NCBI GenBank assembly: GCA_024449915.1
Contig: JAMZAV010000068.1
Location: 372,001 to 436,000, forward strand
DNA length: 64,000 bases
Reading direction: 5' to 3'
DNA from: Sweltsa coloradensis
Taxonomy: Eukaryota > Arthropoda > Insecta > Plecoptera > Chloroperlidae
Position 1 is the stretch's first letter. The number at the start of each line of letters is the position of its first letter. Below, piece after piece: positions 1 through 12,162 of the stretch. Under the pieces are notes generated by a model. It saw only the letters and a program-made list of their open reading frames with translations, made no database searches and was not told where the DNA came from. The position numbers and the translations under genes are program-made.

Positions 1-521
1 GTGCGATATTTTCGTCACATTTGGGCCGATTCTGACCAAACGGGTAGAGCTACAACGGTCAAATTTCACATGGACATTAAGATTATGGTGATGTAGTACC
101 TTTTGAAAGAAAAAGTTGAAAAAGTTAACTAGAAATTATAGAAATGAAATAAAGGTTTTAATATTAGTTTTTCAATTTTTAGTGCAATATTTTCGTCACA
201 TTTGGGCCGATTCTGACCAAACGGGTGGGGCTACAACGTTCAGATTATACATGGACATTAAGGTTATGGTTATGTAGTACCTTTTGAAAGAAAAAGTTGA
301 AAAAGTTAGTCAGAATCCACAGAAATAAAGATTTTAATATGAGTTTTTTGAAGTTTATAATACCAATTAACAAGTAACAATAGAAACTTGACAACAATCA
401 CCTACAATGCATTCAAAAAGCACTTGCAAAGAAAAAGTGCGAACAAACGCACAAAACGCAAACAAAAAACGTACAAAAAACGCTCATCCATCAACGCGGC
501 GGGACTTTAGCGTTTTCCTAG
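1..521 (+). mobile_element. Interspersed repeat family R, copy R1 (truncated by window start)
   Basis: This is one of four copies in the window sharing the motif TTTGGGCCGATTCTGACCAA, a CATGGACATTAA segment, a CACCTACAATGCATTC block and the end ACGCGGCGGGACTTTAGCG followed by TTTTCCTAG. A stretch of about 181 bases is repeated in tandem inside it (from 1 and from 182). The copy ends in CTAG followed by T. It has no coding capacity. The left end lies outside the window. Confidence 0.7.
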
Positions 522-1332
522 TTTAAAGTAAATCTATACATTAGGGTTTTCCAATAAAATATCAACTTGCAAATAATGTTAGGGTATACGTGAACGAAAT
601 AACTTTCTATAGGTTGGGCAGAGCAGGTCAGTATTCTAACATTGTTGTTAATGTTTAATGCCCAAACATTTTTACTCGACAACTTTGATGAATAGAAAGT
701 CAATGCGATCAAATAAGTTAGAAGTATCTTGGAATAGAGACAACTATAATATACAGTGTGCATATTATTAAACAACATACACTTTAAATCCGTACACTTC
801 CATACAACCTCGTTCTTAATTACACGCTTACAAATACACTTACACACAACACACAAAAAAATACATCGTTGAAATGAGTATGTAATCGAATAAGGAAATA
901 TATTTAGATAAGTGGTTTTCTTGAAAGAAACGTTCATTTATATCGTTTGGGTCGTTATTTATCTCAAAATTAAACCCCCCACTTTCATTCAAACAGTCTG
1001 GAGAAATCCACGAAACTTCGTTTCCATAATCAGGCACCCCCAGCAAACAGTAATTTATGACCATCGACAAAGTGTTCCGATGAGAACAGAGAGAGAGAGA
1101 TATTAATTTATATTAATAATGAACGTCTATCCTATTTTGCTATAAAAAATGATTTACAATAAAAGACAACAAATAAAGTTAAAGACTACTTGCCCTATTT
1201 AACCATATAATTAACAGGTTTGACACTTATTAATTGTTTATATTTCTCTATACAAATCTCCCAAAAAATTATGCTATAATAAGTTTGCTAAAATCCAAGA
1301 GTAGAATTCTAACAGTGTTTTTGTTTGTTTAG
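522..1332. other. AT-rich sequence without recognised gene
   Basis: Open frames of up to 139 codons on the minus strand (518-937) are Cys/Tyr/Ile/Phe-rich translations of AT-rich DNA with no recognisable motif. A short GA repeat lies near 1087-1099. Confidence 0.6.
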
Positions 1333-1407
1333 GTAAGCCGCATCCTCAACTGTTTGATTTGGACGCAGCTGCAAGTCGCCTTGGAAACACAAACCCTGTG
1401 AAAACAG
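1333..1407 (+). CDS. Candidate 75-base internal exon of an unidentified plus-strand gene
   Basis: The segment is preceded by a CTAAC branch-point-like motif, a T-rich tract and TTTAG, and is followed by a strong CAG|GTAAGA donor. Only one of its three frames is open, reading KPHPQLFDLDAAASRLGNTN then PVKT, with one base left over at the end, so both splice sites are in phase 1. The length is a multiple of three, so the exon could be skipped without a frameshift. Its base composition is richer than the flanks. I do not recognise the peptide, and no partner exon was found nearby. Both splice sites being good around the only open frame makes chance less likely, but the call stays moderate. Confidence 0.45.
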
Positions 1408-4400
1408 GTAAGAAATACACATATCACCATGTATGTCATCAGATTATCGGGAAATATTTGTTTTGTGTATCTAACAGTCATAATAATATATACAAATTGT
1501 GTAATTTATTTTAGTTACCGTTTAAACATCCAGGTCCATAATATAAAAATATAATTAACAAATTGAATATAAATCTTGCATTCATTTCAAGTTCCGCTGT
1601 TATTATGTTGTAATCCTGGGTTTGAAATCATTAGGCCAAGATAATGGCTTGTAAGCCACATAAACGCTTGTATTCTACAAGATTTTCCTAAATGTCAATG
1701 TGTTTAAGGTTGTAGTAATACTGGTTCAGTTTTAGTTATTTGATTTGTTAAAAACAATACAATCATATTAAATTAAAATTAAAAATGTGTATTTTATGAT
1801 CATAACTGCCCTAAATAAAATGTCGTAATAAAATACGTATATTATTAATCTGTTTCTTACTTTGTGTGACGTCATAGCTAGTATGAAAAGTGAAAAATTC
1901 AATGCGCTCTACTTGATTTTGCAGTTAAAAACATTAAGAATCTCACGCCTTGATATATCTGAGTTACTTTGGGAGTTTTATTATAATATCTTAACTTTTA
2001 AATGTAATCTTATTCACTAGCCTTCAAACACTTTCGGCTGTCAATCAAGAAACTTGTAACCAATGATTTTTAAGATTTTACGATTTTCATTGGCTTAACC
2101 AAACATCAACTTGTTCAAGACGATATTGTATAAATTTGAAAATCGAAGTAGCCTTTGCCTTCGCAACTCTCATTCTCAAGTAGTATTGGCAAATCAAAAT
2201 ACTTTTCCGTATGTCTACCTACACTAAAATATGGGTTTGCGTTGTGCGCGCGTTCCATCAAGGCTTTCTGAATTCATTCCCAGAGTTGTAAACCAATTAT
2301 AATTGTGATAAAACAAATTAAAATTGAACCTCATACAACTAAAATACGCGTTTTATTGACATTTGAACCAGACACTAAAAAATTGCATTTAGTTTAAAAA
2401 ATAACTGACGGATGGAGTAATATAGAATTTTTCTAAATCGGTTAAAAAAGGAATAAACTATTTTTCAAAAATAATAACCTTACATTTTAAAATAATGACA
2501 ATGAGGCAATACTTACAAATAAATATGCGTGTGGCCCGTATTTTTACACATTCGCTGCATATATGTGGAGATATTGGAAATAAATTAAAAATTGAAAAAA
2601 CAACACCAATACAATAATGTGTATTTCCTCATACTTGCAGTGACTGCATGAAAAATGTTTAACAAAGCACCGTTAATAACTTAGTAAATATCACATGCAT
2701 GTTTTAATATTCTTAAATTTGTCATATTTCTCACATAATCTCTGCACAAAAGCACTTTATTGGATTCAATGTTTTTTATCTTAAAGCACGAAATATAATC
2801 TAGTTACTGAGTCAACTATAACACTACATGGATAATTTGCTTGTTTCCGTATTTAACTTATTGGGTGTTATAAACCAACCGAGCGAACATTCAGCTGGTA
2901 AGTAAGGACGGCCGCGCTCCGGACCGCCGGGGGCAGTTCCACCGGATTTATTTAGCAAAGGGATTTTCAAACAAACCCCACCGGGAGCTTTCAAGATTAT
3001 TTAATGTGTGTTTTGTTTATATACAGTGCTTAAGTTATGCCACAAACTAAAGGTTGCCTTGCCCCTCTGCAGGCTTACAATTCCCTGCTTTGACCATGCA
3101 TCTCAATAATAATTAAGTCGTACATTTTCGTCCATTGTTGGTTGGTTATAAACCATATTCAACATAACTGAAGATTACCACACATTACATCTAGAGTGTG
3201 AAATAAATCACCATGAAAACTGTTTACGTATATTTGGGTGCGTGATTCTGGATATTATTCTGTGCTTTTACACAGAAACTAACTTAGTAACTCGTAATCT
3301 TTTCCCAACTGACCATTTGTTTATTTTAGTTTGTACCTTATTGTTGGGTCATGTTTTCCGTCCATCTCTGCAGTCTACGAATCGCAGTCTACCATGTTAC
3401 TACGTTAATATGTTTACTCTAATCTAATTGTCTAAAGAGTGTGTACAAAATAAAATCCGAATAAGCATATATTATTTTACAATTAGATTAGTTTGCATAA
3501 TCTTTTTCGTATGTAGCAAAATAGTAATAGTGCTTTGTGGAATGAGAACAAATTAATGTTCAAACACAAAGTTAATTATTTATTATTTCGCAAACTTAAA
3601 TTTCCACAATTGTGTTATCAAAATGTTAACGGTTTTAATGTAGAACTCTGAATATGAACTCGTAAATTGTAAGTTAGTGGGTTTTCAGCGAGTTTATCCC
3701 CGACACAGTTTATGTGTACAACCAAATAAGTCTTGGATTAATCTGTGAATCCACTCGTACGGTTACAAGTGGAAGAGGTCTGCTTTCCACTATTGCGCTA
3801 GCTGTTTGTGTAAATCAGAGGCTTATACAAGGGTTGGAGTTACACCCACATAATCCTTAATGCTGTTTGCAGTGGTGATCTGAACTCTTGCGGGCTGTAG
3901 CTCTTGTAGCAGGCATGATTAGAGAAGAGCGCTAGGTAACCCCACTGGTCTTGTAACTAGGTTGCACGGTGTGTCGGACGGCTTAGTGCGTTGCCGAGGT
4001 CATGTGACCACAATGGAAAATCACGTCAATGTACACGCTTGCATTTCAAACCGATTGTAATCTTCGTATGATAGTAGTTTTAAAACTAGACGAATGTTTT
4101 GCTCATTATCTGTAAACCACTAATCGCATCGGAACCGTAAAGTCGTGGTAAGCTTTCATGTAGATTGGTCCGACACATACGGATTTACTATGTATTATGT
4201 AATGTTAAGTAACGTGCAGTGTTTTCCGAATCTAATGCCGATTAATCTCACCGTATTTCTTTTTTTATAACCATTGATTCGAAAAGCGTTTACAATGAAT
4301 ATTATGTGAATTTGAACAGACTGTTTTATGAAATCTGGACGTTTGAGTAATTGAAGATGGCATATACAATTGAAAAAATAAATCTCGCTACTTCGTATTT

Positions 4401-5013
4401 CTTCGCACTAAATTACATCCGAGCTTTGAGAGAGACGCATGAGACATGAGACGCTGAATGGATCGGACTCGGATTTAAAAAAAAAAACAGCTTCTAAATA
4501 TATAATTAGATTCAATATTTGTATACTTTATAATTCATAATTTTAATATACAAATTGAAGTTCAGATTTGAAAAGAAAAAGAAAACGCTAAACACAAGTT
4601 TTTGAAGTTGGTAAAAAATATATGCCACAATTATCCTATAAAATTACACTTTAATTAAAATGCTATGTACACGTTTATCTAATTTTATGTATATATTATG
4701 TGTATTCATATTGGAGGTGTAAGTATTTTTATAGATTGCTGCATATAATATATTCAAGTATTGATGGATATCCATGTAAGTGGTTAAAAAAACTGCCTGG
4801 AGCAAGAATAGATCCCGGGATCTTCCACGTTGGAATTAGACTCAGTATTCGATGGATTAAAGAACAAAACTTCACAACATTTCACATGTAATTTTAAGCT
4901 ATCTGTTGATTTGTTATTTCTCAATTTCATTAATCGGGAAACACTCCCGTAGGTGTATTTGATTTTATAGAAATTAATCCAGAAATTACAAAATTCATGT
5001 TATGAAGTTGACC
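1408..5013. other. AT-rich non-coding sequence
   Basis: I saw no gene here. A GC-rich patch at 2900-2960 follows a donor-like CTG|GTAAGTAAG at 2895-2906, but no open frame or acceptor supports an exon. A moderately GC-rich stretch at 3660-4020 has stops in all plus frames. Confidence 0.6.
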
Positions 5014-5083
5014 GTCCCGGTAGCTTACGGGTAAAGCACTCGACCGGCAATCGGGAGACTTGGGTTCGATACCCCGCTGGGAT
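5014..5083 (+). tRNA. tRNA-Ala(GGC)-like cloverleaf, probably a SINE head
   Basis: The 70 bases fold as a cloverleaf. The acceptor GTCCCGG pairs with CTGGGAT, with two wobble pairs. The D stem is GCTT/AAGC, and the anticodon stem CTCGA/TCGGG carries the loop CCGGCAA (anticodon GGC, 5046-5048). The T arm TTGGG-TTCGATA-CCCCG has one mismatch. Position 33 is C rather than the near-universal T, and the D loop is short, so it is unlikely to be a working tRNA-Ala. The internal box B (GGTTCGATACC) is good. Such tRNA-like heads usually belong to SINEs; the sequence downstream to about 5200 could be the SINE body, but no second copy is in the window. Confidence 0.55.
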
Positions 5084-8000
5084 GGATTTTGTCATTTCTG
5101 GGTTGATTTGTTGTTGCCACAACATTGATTGCAGGAATTACGAACAATGTAGAGTTTATTTTGTTTCACCCACTTTCATAGCAGGGCTAGATCACGTATA
5201 CAATTTATCTTGTAACCTCCAGCAATGCAAATCTAAACCCATGTGAATCAAAACAACGAAATCCCTTGCCTCGGGATCTCAACAACAGCGTCGTCTAACT
5301 TTATTAGTCGAACCCGAAACCAATATGAGCCTTTGTACGATTTGTTCTCTTTCTTTCTCATTTATTTGTATTAAGTTAAAACAATAATAAAACGTGTGCA
5401 ATTATATATTTTTTTATAAAGGAAACAAAAAAAGAGAGATAGATAGAAAATACCAAATACTTAGCAAGATTTCCATTCACTTTCTATGTTGTCATTTCTC
5501 CCAACTTTTCGCTAGGTAACGTTACTGAAGTTAGAATTACATTATGCTAATTTACAAGAACTGAAATACACGTCTTAAAGTTACAATTTAAATATTCACG
5601 AATTCACTTTGTCTGAGTTCAGACATTCGTATCAAGCTTACGTCGTGACCAACACTATAGACATTAATTGAATTAATATGTATTTTATAACCTGAAAGTA
5701 TTGAATAATAATGCATGGATTGCAATAAAGGTAAGCTATATAGTTTTAAATAAACATGTAATCGTTCGGTATATACTTATTTAACTTTTCGGTTTTAGTC
5801 ATAGCAACCACTTAATTACTTGAAAACCTGAATGTAAAATAATTACTTTGCGACAATTACAAAATGAAATGCAAAGCATTATATTGAATTTAATATAAAC
5901 CGTCTCAGATGTTCCTTTTTGTTTTCATTCTTATCCGGACGGGTTCTTTTCACTCCGTCAATGGAAAACTGAAAATGGAATCTCACCGTCCTTAAAACGC
6001 TGAGGATTTGATTCCCTGGAGTAATCTCGTCTTCTTGGTTTAATCATAGGCGAATGCTGGGATTGAGACCTTTATAGTCTCACTTATACCAGTCTCCTGG
6101 CAACTCGGATGTCTTTTTGTTAGTAATATATACGGCGAACTGAAGAGGAGGATATGACACCCTATAACAGACGTCGTGGAAGAAGGCATTTATTATACGG
6201 GGTTCAAGAAGAGTAACTGAGATCAGGAGATGGGGGACGAAAGCCGAGTGATGCATGACCCGTACAGAGAGAATCTATCTTGCAAGTAATACCACTGAAA
6301 GCAATTGACAGACTAGCGTTCGTTCGCCTGAAGACGTGATACATTCATTACATTGATGGCCAACACTTGTATTGCGCTTATTATATGTAAGTGCTCGATT
6401 TTTAGGATATTCTAAACTCTAGATAAATCAAAACTTGTTTATATTAAAAATATAAAATGAACAGTGGAAATAAATTTACGCGTTTTTGAACTGAAAAGTG
6501 ATTTTAAATTGTGTTTCAACTTCCGTGTACTTCATAATTGCGGTGACTTAACTTGTAAACTACACAATACATATTTTAAATTACATTTTCAAGTTTAAAC
6601 TATATCAAAACTTGAAATTTCGTTAAATTCTAAACAAAACATTGAAATATTATTTACATTTTAAGTAAAAGAAAAGAAGAGTTAATACTATAAAATGCCG
6701 TTTCCACTAATTATACTATTTTTGTTTGGCAATTACTAAAGGCCGTTTCAATTTAATTATTTTATCAAAACGATATCAATGTTCACTTGGTTGTGATAAA
6801 TGAGGATTCTCACTTGAGACAATCCTGTGATAGCTACTGAACACGTTACGGATTTGTTTCATCACATGCCATTGTTTTAATAATGTCCACCTTTCTCGGC
6901 AATCCTAACTTGTTACATCGGAAAGCTATTACAGTCCAAGCGGCTTAATATGTGACACGTTTTGCATTCCTGCATGCATCCAACAATGAAGCATTTTACC
7001 AGACTTTTTGAGTTTGCATAACGTAGAAGTGCGAACGAACTTCAACTTCGTCATTCACGAATAAAATTGAAAACAATTGAATTAATTTTTAACACGATCC
7101 AAAAATAAATTCAGATAGAGGTGTGATATTTAGCAACAACACAACATCCTCGTGAAAATGTACTTTTTCTTTGACGCCCTTGAATTCATTTAAATCTATC
7201 TTCACGCCAGTCACAACCGGAGTCCGAGAAGAGTTTATTTTTTCGATGACCTTGCAGTTCGAACAGACAAACATTTTTTTGCGTAGCCGTCCTTATATAA
7301 TATATAATGGCGTAAGAAATAAATTGCATGACATCATAGGTAGTTCAGTTGGGAGCAACCGTAGCGCTTCGCGTGCGGGCTACAAACCCCACTTGAGGAA
7401 ATCAAACTTTTTGTTATGATATGAGAAAGATTTACTGCGAAAGTCCAGCAAACCATGCAATCGTTAACGATTTTGCATTTAGTAATGCACTTTATAAACG
7501 GCAAATTATTGAACAAAATATTGGTTTGTTTCATATTATGTTATGATCATGTATCATATTAATATTTCGTCATCAGATGAGCAACACGGTTTTTGTCGTT
7601 GGCCATTATTTTGTAAGATATATAATATATAGTTTACTTGAAATAATTTTGGTTACGTTTCTATTTTTACAAAATAAAACGAATAATAATAATAAGGAAA
7701 AAAAAAATATTTGTTTTTTTCTGCAATTTATTCATCTATTAAATTTATGGAAGTATGGTAAAATCAGGTAGGGTATATGCAATGTTGAAACTTCGCCAAC
7801 CAGGGTTAACTTAATAAGTGTCGCATTGTTAGTATCAGCATTGAGTATAGATCATATAACTCGATAGCATAGTGTTTCATAAGAGCAATACATAATAAGT
7901 TCTGTACTTAGATATGTTGTTATTCCTTTAGGAAGATTGCCATTTTCTCTAGTGTTTTAGTTCATTGTGAGTAGATTGTTACTTGCATCAGAACGTTACT

Positions 8001-8841
8001 AACTATTGATAGAAAATGATTAAAATGTATGTACATGTTATAACCATATATTATACTTTTCAGAATTAATAAAGCATGCACTAACTTATTTTCAATGCTT
8101 ATTCATAAATACAAAAATAATTATAATATTATCATTAATTTCAAAGAACATACTTAAAATGGAAAGATTGTTAACGTTTCATCATTGATATTCTCAGAGC
8201 GCACTGCACGTCTTTATAAGAATGTGTGCTTCCCCTTTCCAAAACAATTACAACTATATTTGCGAGCGACATACCAGTGCAGTGCACGTTGTATGCATCA
8301 TGACGCAGCCGGTAGAAAATGAAACAATGAAACATATCAATTCAAAATGTGCATTTTTCGCGAAATTATGCAGAACTAGACGAAAAATAACACTATAAGC
8401 TCTCTCGCCAGTGGCACAAAGATGCCATATTTCAAACTAGTATTCCGCAAAATCTATGCATCAATATAATTAGATTTATTTAGTTGTCCTCCTTTGTAAA
8501 TCAGTGTTTATAACTTAATAGGATAGACGTTAAATGAAAAAAAATAAAAAAATAAACGTGACTTTATAATGATTGTAAATAATAAAATACTCTTTATTGT
8601 AAAGCTTACAAGACATACAGACTTTAACTCTAATATTTTTAATGTTACTCTGCCTAAATCACGTCCATATTTTTATTGTGTGTTTGTATTGTACTGCGTT
8701 GATGTTAATTTCAATTTAATTTAAAACTTGTCGTTGTCCAGATTAGTTCGATTAAAGCCAAAATATTATTTCGACGAGTTTCGGTATTATTTTACGAAGA
8801 GTTAAGCAGAGTTGAGGATTAAAGAGTTGTCCGTATTAGGG
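5084..8841. other. AT-rich non-coding sequence
   Basis: The first about 120 bases may be the body of the SINE-like element headed at 5014. The remainder shows only short open frames; those at 7089-7534 overlap on both strands and match nothing I recognise. Confidence 0.6.
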
Positions 8842-9257
8842 ACTAAGAAAACGCAAAGTCCCGTCGCGTTGTTGAGCGAGCACCGGTACGTGCAACACGA
8901 CCCGAGTACGACATTCCCATAATGTTACATACCAATAAGTCTTTAAGGTCTTGACCGATTTAGATGAAAATTTGTAAAATAGGAGAGAATGTTGTACTTA
9001 TTGACCCTGCAAAATTTCATAACGATCGGAACATTTTTATTTTTTATTTTTTTATTATTTTATATTTTATGTTTATAACCAACGATCGGATTTTGTTCAA
9101 AAACTATACAGCAACCCGCATAGGTTTGTACATGTGTGCAAAATTTCAGGCCGATCAGAGAAACGGTGCGACCTGTACCGAAGCATGTAACAGAAAAAAA
9201 CACAGACATTCGAGCCATAAGAGTCAAGTGGAGACGCTCGCTACGCTCGCTCAACTA
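8842..9257 (-). mobile_element. Repeat with an R-like end (R5, diverged family)
   Basis: The left boundary, ACTAAGAAAACGCAAAGTCC then CGTCGCGTTG, closely resembles the reverse complement of the R family right end. The other boundary carries GACGCTCGCTACGCTCGCTC. The interior has the repeated phrase GCAAAATTTCA followed by a GATCGG/GATCAG motif and a T-rich tract at 9027-9075, unlike R1-R4. It appears to be a related but distinct short element. The 132-codon open frame across it looks non-coding. Confidence 0.5.
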
Positions 9258-10117
9258 GAGTTAGCTGCGGTTGTACCTAATTGTAATAATTTTTTTCTCG
9301 CGGTTCTCTCGATTAACATACGCTGGACACTTTTAGCACGTTCCGACGTGCAAATAATATAATTACGTATTCTCCTCATCAACAATATGCTATTGACAAA
9401 ATCACAGCCATGTTTTAAGGCTACGAGCTTGTGTTCCGTTGCGTGAATATTCTCCGAGATGAAACTTAGGACACGTTACGCTGTAGTGCCCCAACAGATC
9501 TGCTGAACCACTCTAATAATGTATGAAATTGAGGAAACATTCTTGCAATTGAAATTTTGACCTTGAATTAACTTTGGCGCACAATGAAATGTAATGTTTT
9601 AATTATTTTGTGGAGGCGAATTCTGCAAAGTAATGACCAAGATGCGTAACGAGGGCACTAGTGTAAGTATTTTTATCTGTTACTTAATCTCAAATTCTTT
9701 CCTCTTAATCTTTCCTACGATGCTTAATATCTCCATAGCTTTATTGTGACATGACCTTGTCTAACACAGAACATCTTTAACTTTTAAACGCATACAATTT
9801 GCTTCGTTCAGACACGATCCCATATTAATTAACGTCCACTCGTTCAAGACTCGTAATCTCATGTAAAAAGCTGTATCTTCAGGGCTAGATGCTGTCTTAC
9901 GATACAAATAAAAGTGGGAAATACCTAGAAAAGGCTCTGTGCTAGCATGCTCAGCTCTGAATTGAAAGGTTGGATTTACCATCAACAGTAATCTTGACAT
10001 ATGGAGGTTATATAACGACATCATGTAGGATGCTTGCATTTTAGAACTTTCCTCGATAGCTTCCCAAGTTAAGCATTACTTATAAAAGTAGGCTCGTAGA
10101 GTGACAGCCATCTTTGT

Positions 10118-10147
10118 TTTGACCTCTCAGCGTCCTCAGAGGTCAAA
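10118..10147. promoter_or_regulatory. Inverted AGGTCA half-sites downstream of a TATA-like box
   Basis: TTTGACCTCT (10118-10127) and AGAGGTCAAA (10138-10147) form a perfect 10-bp inverted repeat that contains two AGGTCA nuclear-receptor-type half-sites. TATAAAAG lies at 10081-10088 upstream. No gene start is evident, so a regulatory role is only a suggestion. Confidence 0.25.
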
Positions 10148-12127
10148 TCTGACTTCCCTCTACATCCAAATTTCAACTTAGAGCTATAATATAACTACTA
10201 GAAATTTAATTCTTCTCTCACAAAGTGCACAATTCGGGAATACAAAGGGAAATATTAATGATATGCTTTTTAATTTATTAATGGGTTTGTTTACTATATA
10301 ACAATATTTTTGAATTGTTTGATTATTTTTCAGAGCCAACTCATGCATAGTTCTGTTATTATTGACCATTGTTTCAATAAAAAGTAGAACATGGCATTTA
10401 CAAAAATAAATATTAATTTTTGCAAATGTCAGGAAGGCTTTTGTAACGTTGGGAAACACATCATTGCGTACATAAAGTTGCAACAAGGATATTATTTCCG
10501 ACATATGACTATTGATTGATTGACTGACCTAATGTTGTAGTTACGTAATATGTTAGCGTAGTTTCGCTGATCAAGGGATATGCTCCAACGTGACGGTAAT
10601 ACGTAATTGGTTTGTGGTTGCCCTGCTAAAATACAATTGCATAGCCAATAATACGTAGATATCTATGCAATGTAATGGTTATCACTCCCATAGGGTAAAC
10701 TGTTAGTTTGCATACAGGGCAAGTGATAAGGGGATGGAGTGAACAATTTAAATCAGCAGAGGTTATTGTTTAACGGAGTAGATTATTTTGGTACAACGGT
10801 AAAGCCAACGTTGGGGGTGGATGTACCACGAGAAAGTATCTCCTGACTTATAGATAGCAAATACAAAAATGATATTTTCCTATCCCAAGAGAAAAACTAG
10901 AGGCGGTCCGATATTTTTCCGATATAGAAACCTTCATTACACGGAAGTATCCCAAATAGGCATTTTGGTTTTCCGTCGCCGAGTCTTAAACAAGTAAGCT
11001 CGGGTAGCGTGTAGAAATATTTCCAATCCTATGTAATGCAGGTTGGATGGTTGTTAGAGGACCGGAGGGGATACACACATCATCCTCCAGCGCCCACCCA
11101 TGAGACCACTTATCTCTCGCGCGCATTCCCATGCTAAACAGCGGCCGACCTTCTTGGAGGAAGCCGTGTAATAGAATCGGACCCAGTCGGCTGCATGGCC
11201 CATCATAGGGCGTACACATATGAGCAATCATCAATTTTTAAAAGTATTTAACAGACTTTTAAAAGTGTGGTGCTTGTGTTTAGATTTTCTTAAAATGTGT
11301 TAATATTGTAAAATTGATCAATCAAAAGTTGTAGGTTGTTGATTTTTGTCAACGTCCTATAAAATGGAAACTGAAATCATCTCTATAATTATTACCCATT
11401 CGAGATGGAAATAAAGACACATCTTTGAGCACATTGTAGCGCTTGTGCAATATGTTGGAACGCGCTCCTAGCTTAGCTTAGTTCAGAGGGTCTGAAGTTG
11501 ATGCGGGCAAATCACTTCTGACATTTTTATTTTCCTAATTTAACTAAAAGCATAAGACAGACACAAGAGTCTCGTCCTAATTTTACACAGTTCACTTAAA
11601 AAACAAATGCCGTAGTAGTTCGCATTGGCTAGAGGAAAGGGTGTTAAAGATTTCAAGAGCTACCTTGTTACATCGTAAATGAGTAATGTGATGCATTTGG
11701 TAAATTTACTTCATCGCAAGTCGTGATTTGTAACCCATTCAAAATGGAGTCATTATCACAGGATAGCTTCTACATTACTTTTTCGACTCTTGATTTAAAA
11801 CATATATTATATACATTAAAATATCCACAATAATATTTTCCAGAAAACAAATAAACAATACAGTTCAAAAAAATAATTACAATAAATCCTTTGCTTCATA
11901 TCTATGTACACAAATTTAGTTAAAACGTACAGCGGAGTTGTTTCATGCTATTGTTAATGTAGGGCCCGTTGGCGTTTTTCTAGAATGATCATTACACATA
12001 AGAAGATAACAATACTTAAGACTTGCTTCGCAACGTTATCAACATTATCCCATGTCAAATACGATAAACATGCTTACACATTATTTTAAAAAACATCCGT
12101 GTCAATATTATAAACACACACAATAAA

Positions 12128-12162
12128 ATCATGGAGTTTGAATACTTTTTAAACTCCATGAT
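12128..12162. repeat. 12-bp perfect hairpin
   Basis: ATCATGGAGTTT (12128-12139) and AAACTCCATGAT (12151-12162) are exact reverse complements around an 11-base AT-rich loop. ATAAAATC occurs directly on both sides. No element was recognised. Confidence 0.8.

Noticed and set aside
2890..2960. GC-rich patch after a GTAAGTAAG donor-like site
   Set aside because: No acceptor or open frame accompanies the donor-like site, so it could not be supported as an exon.
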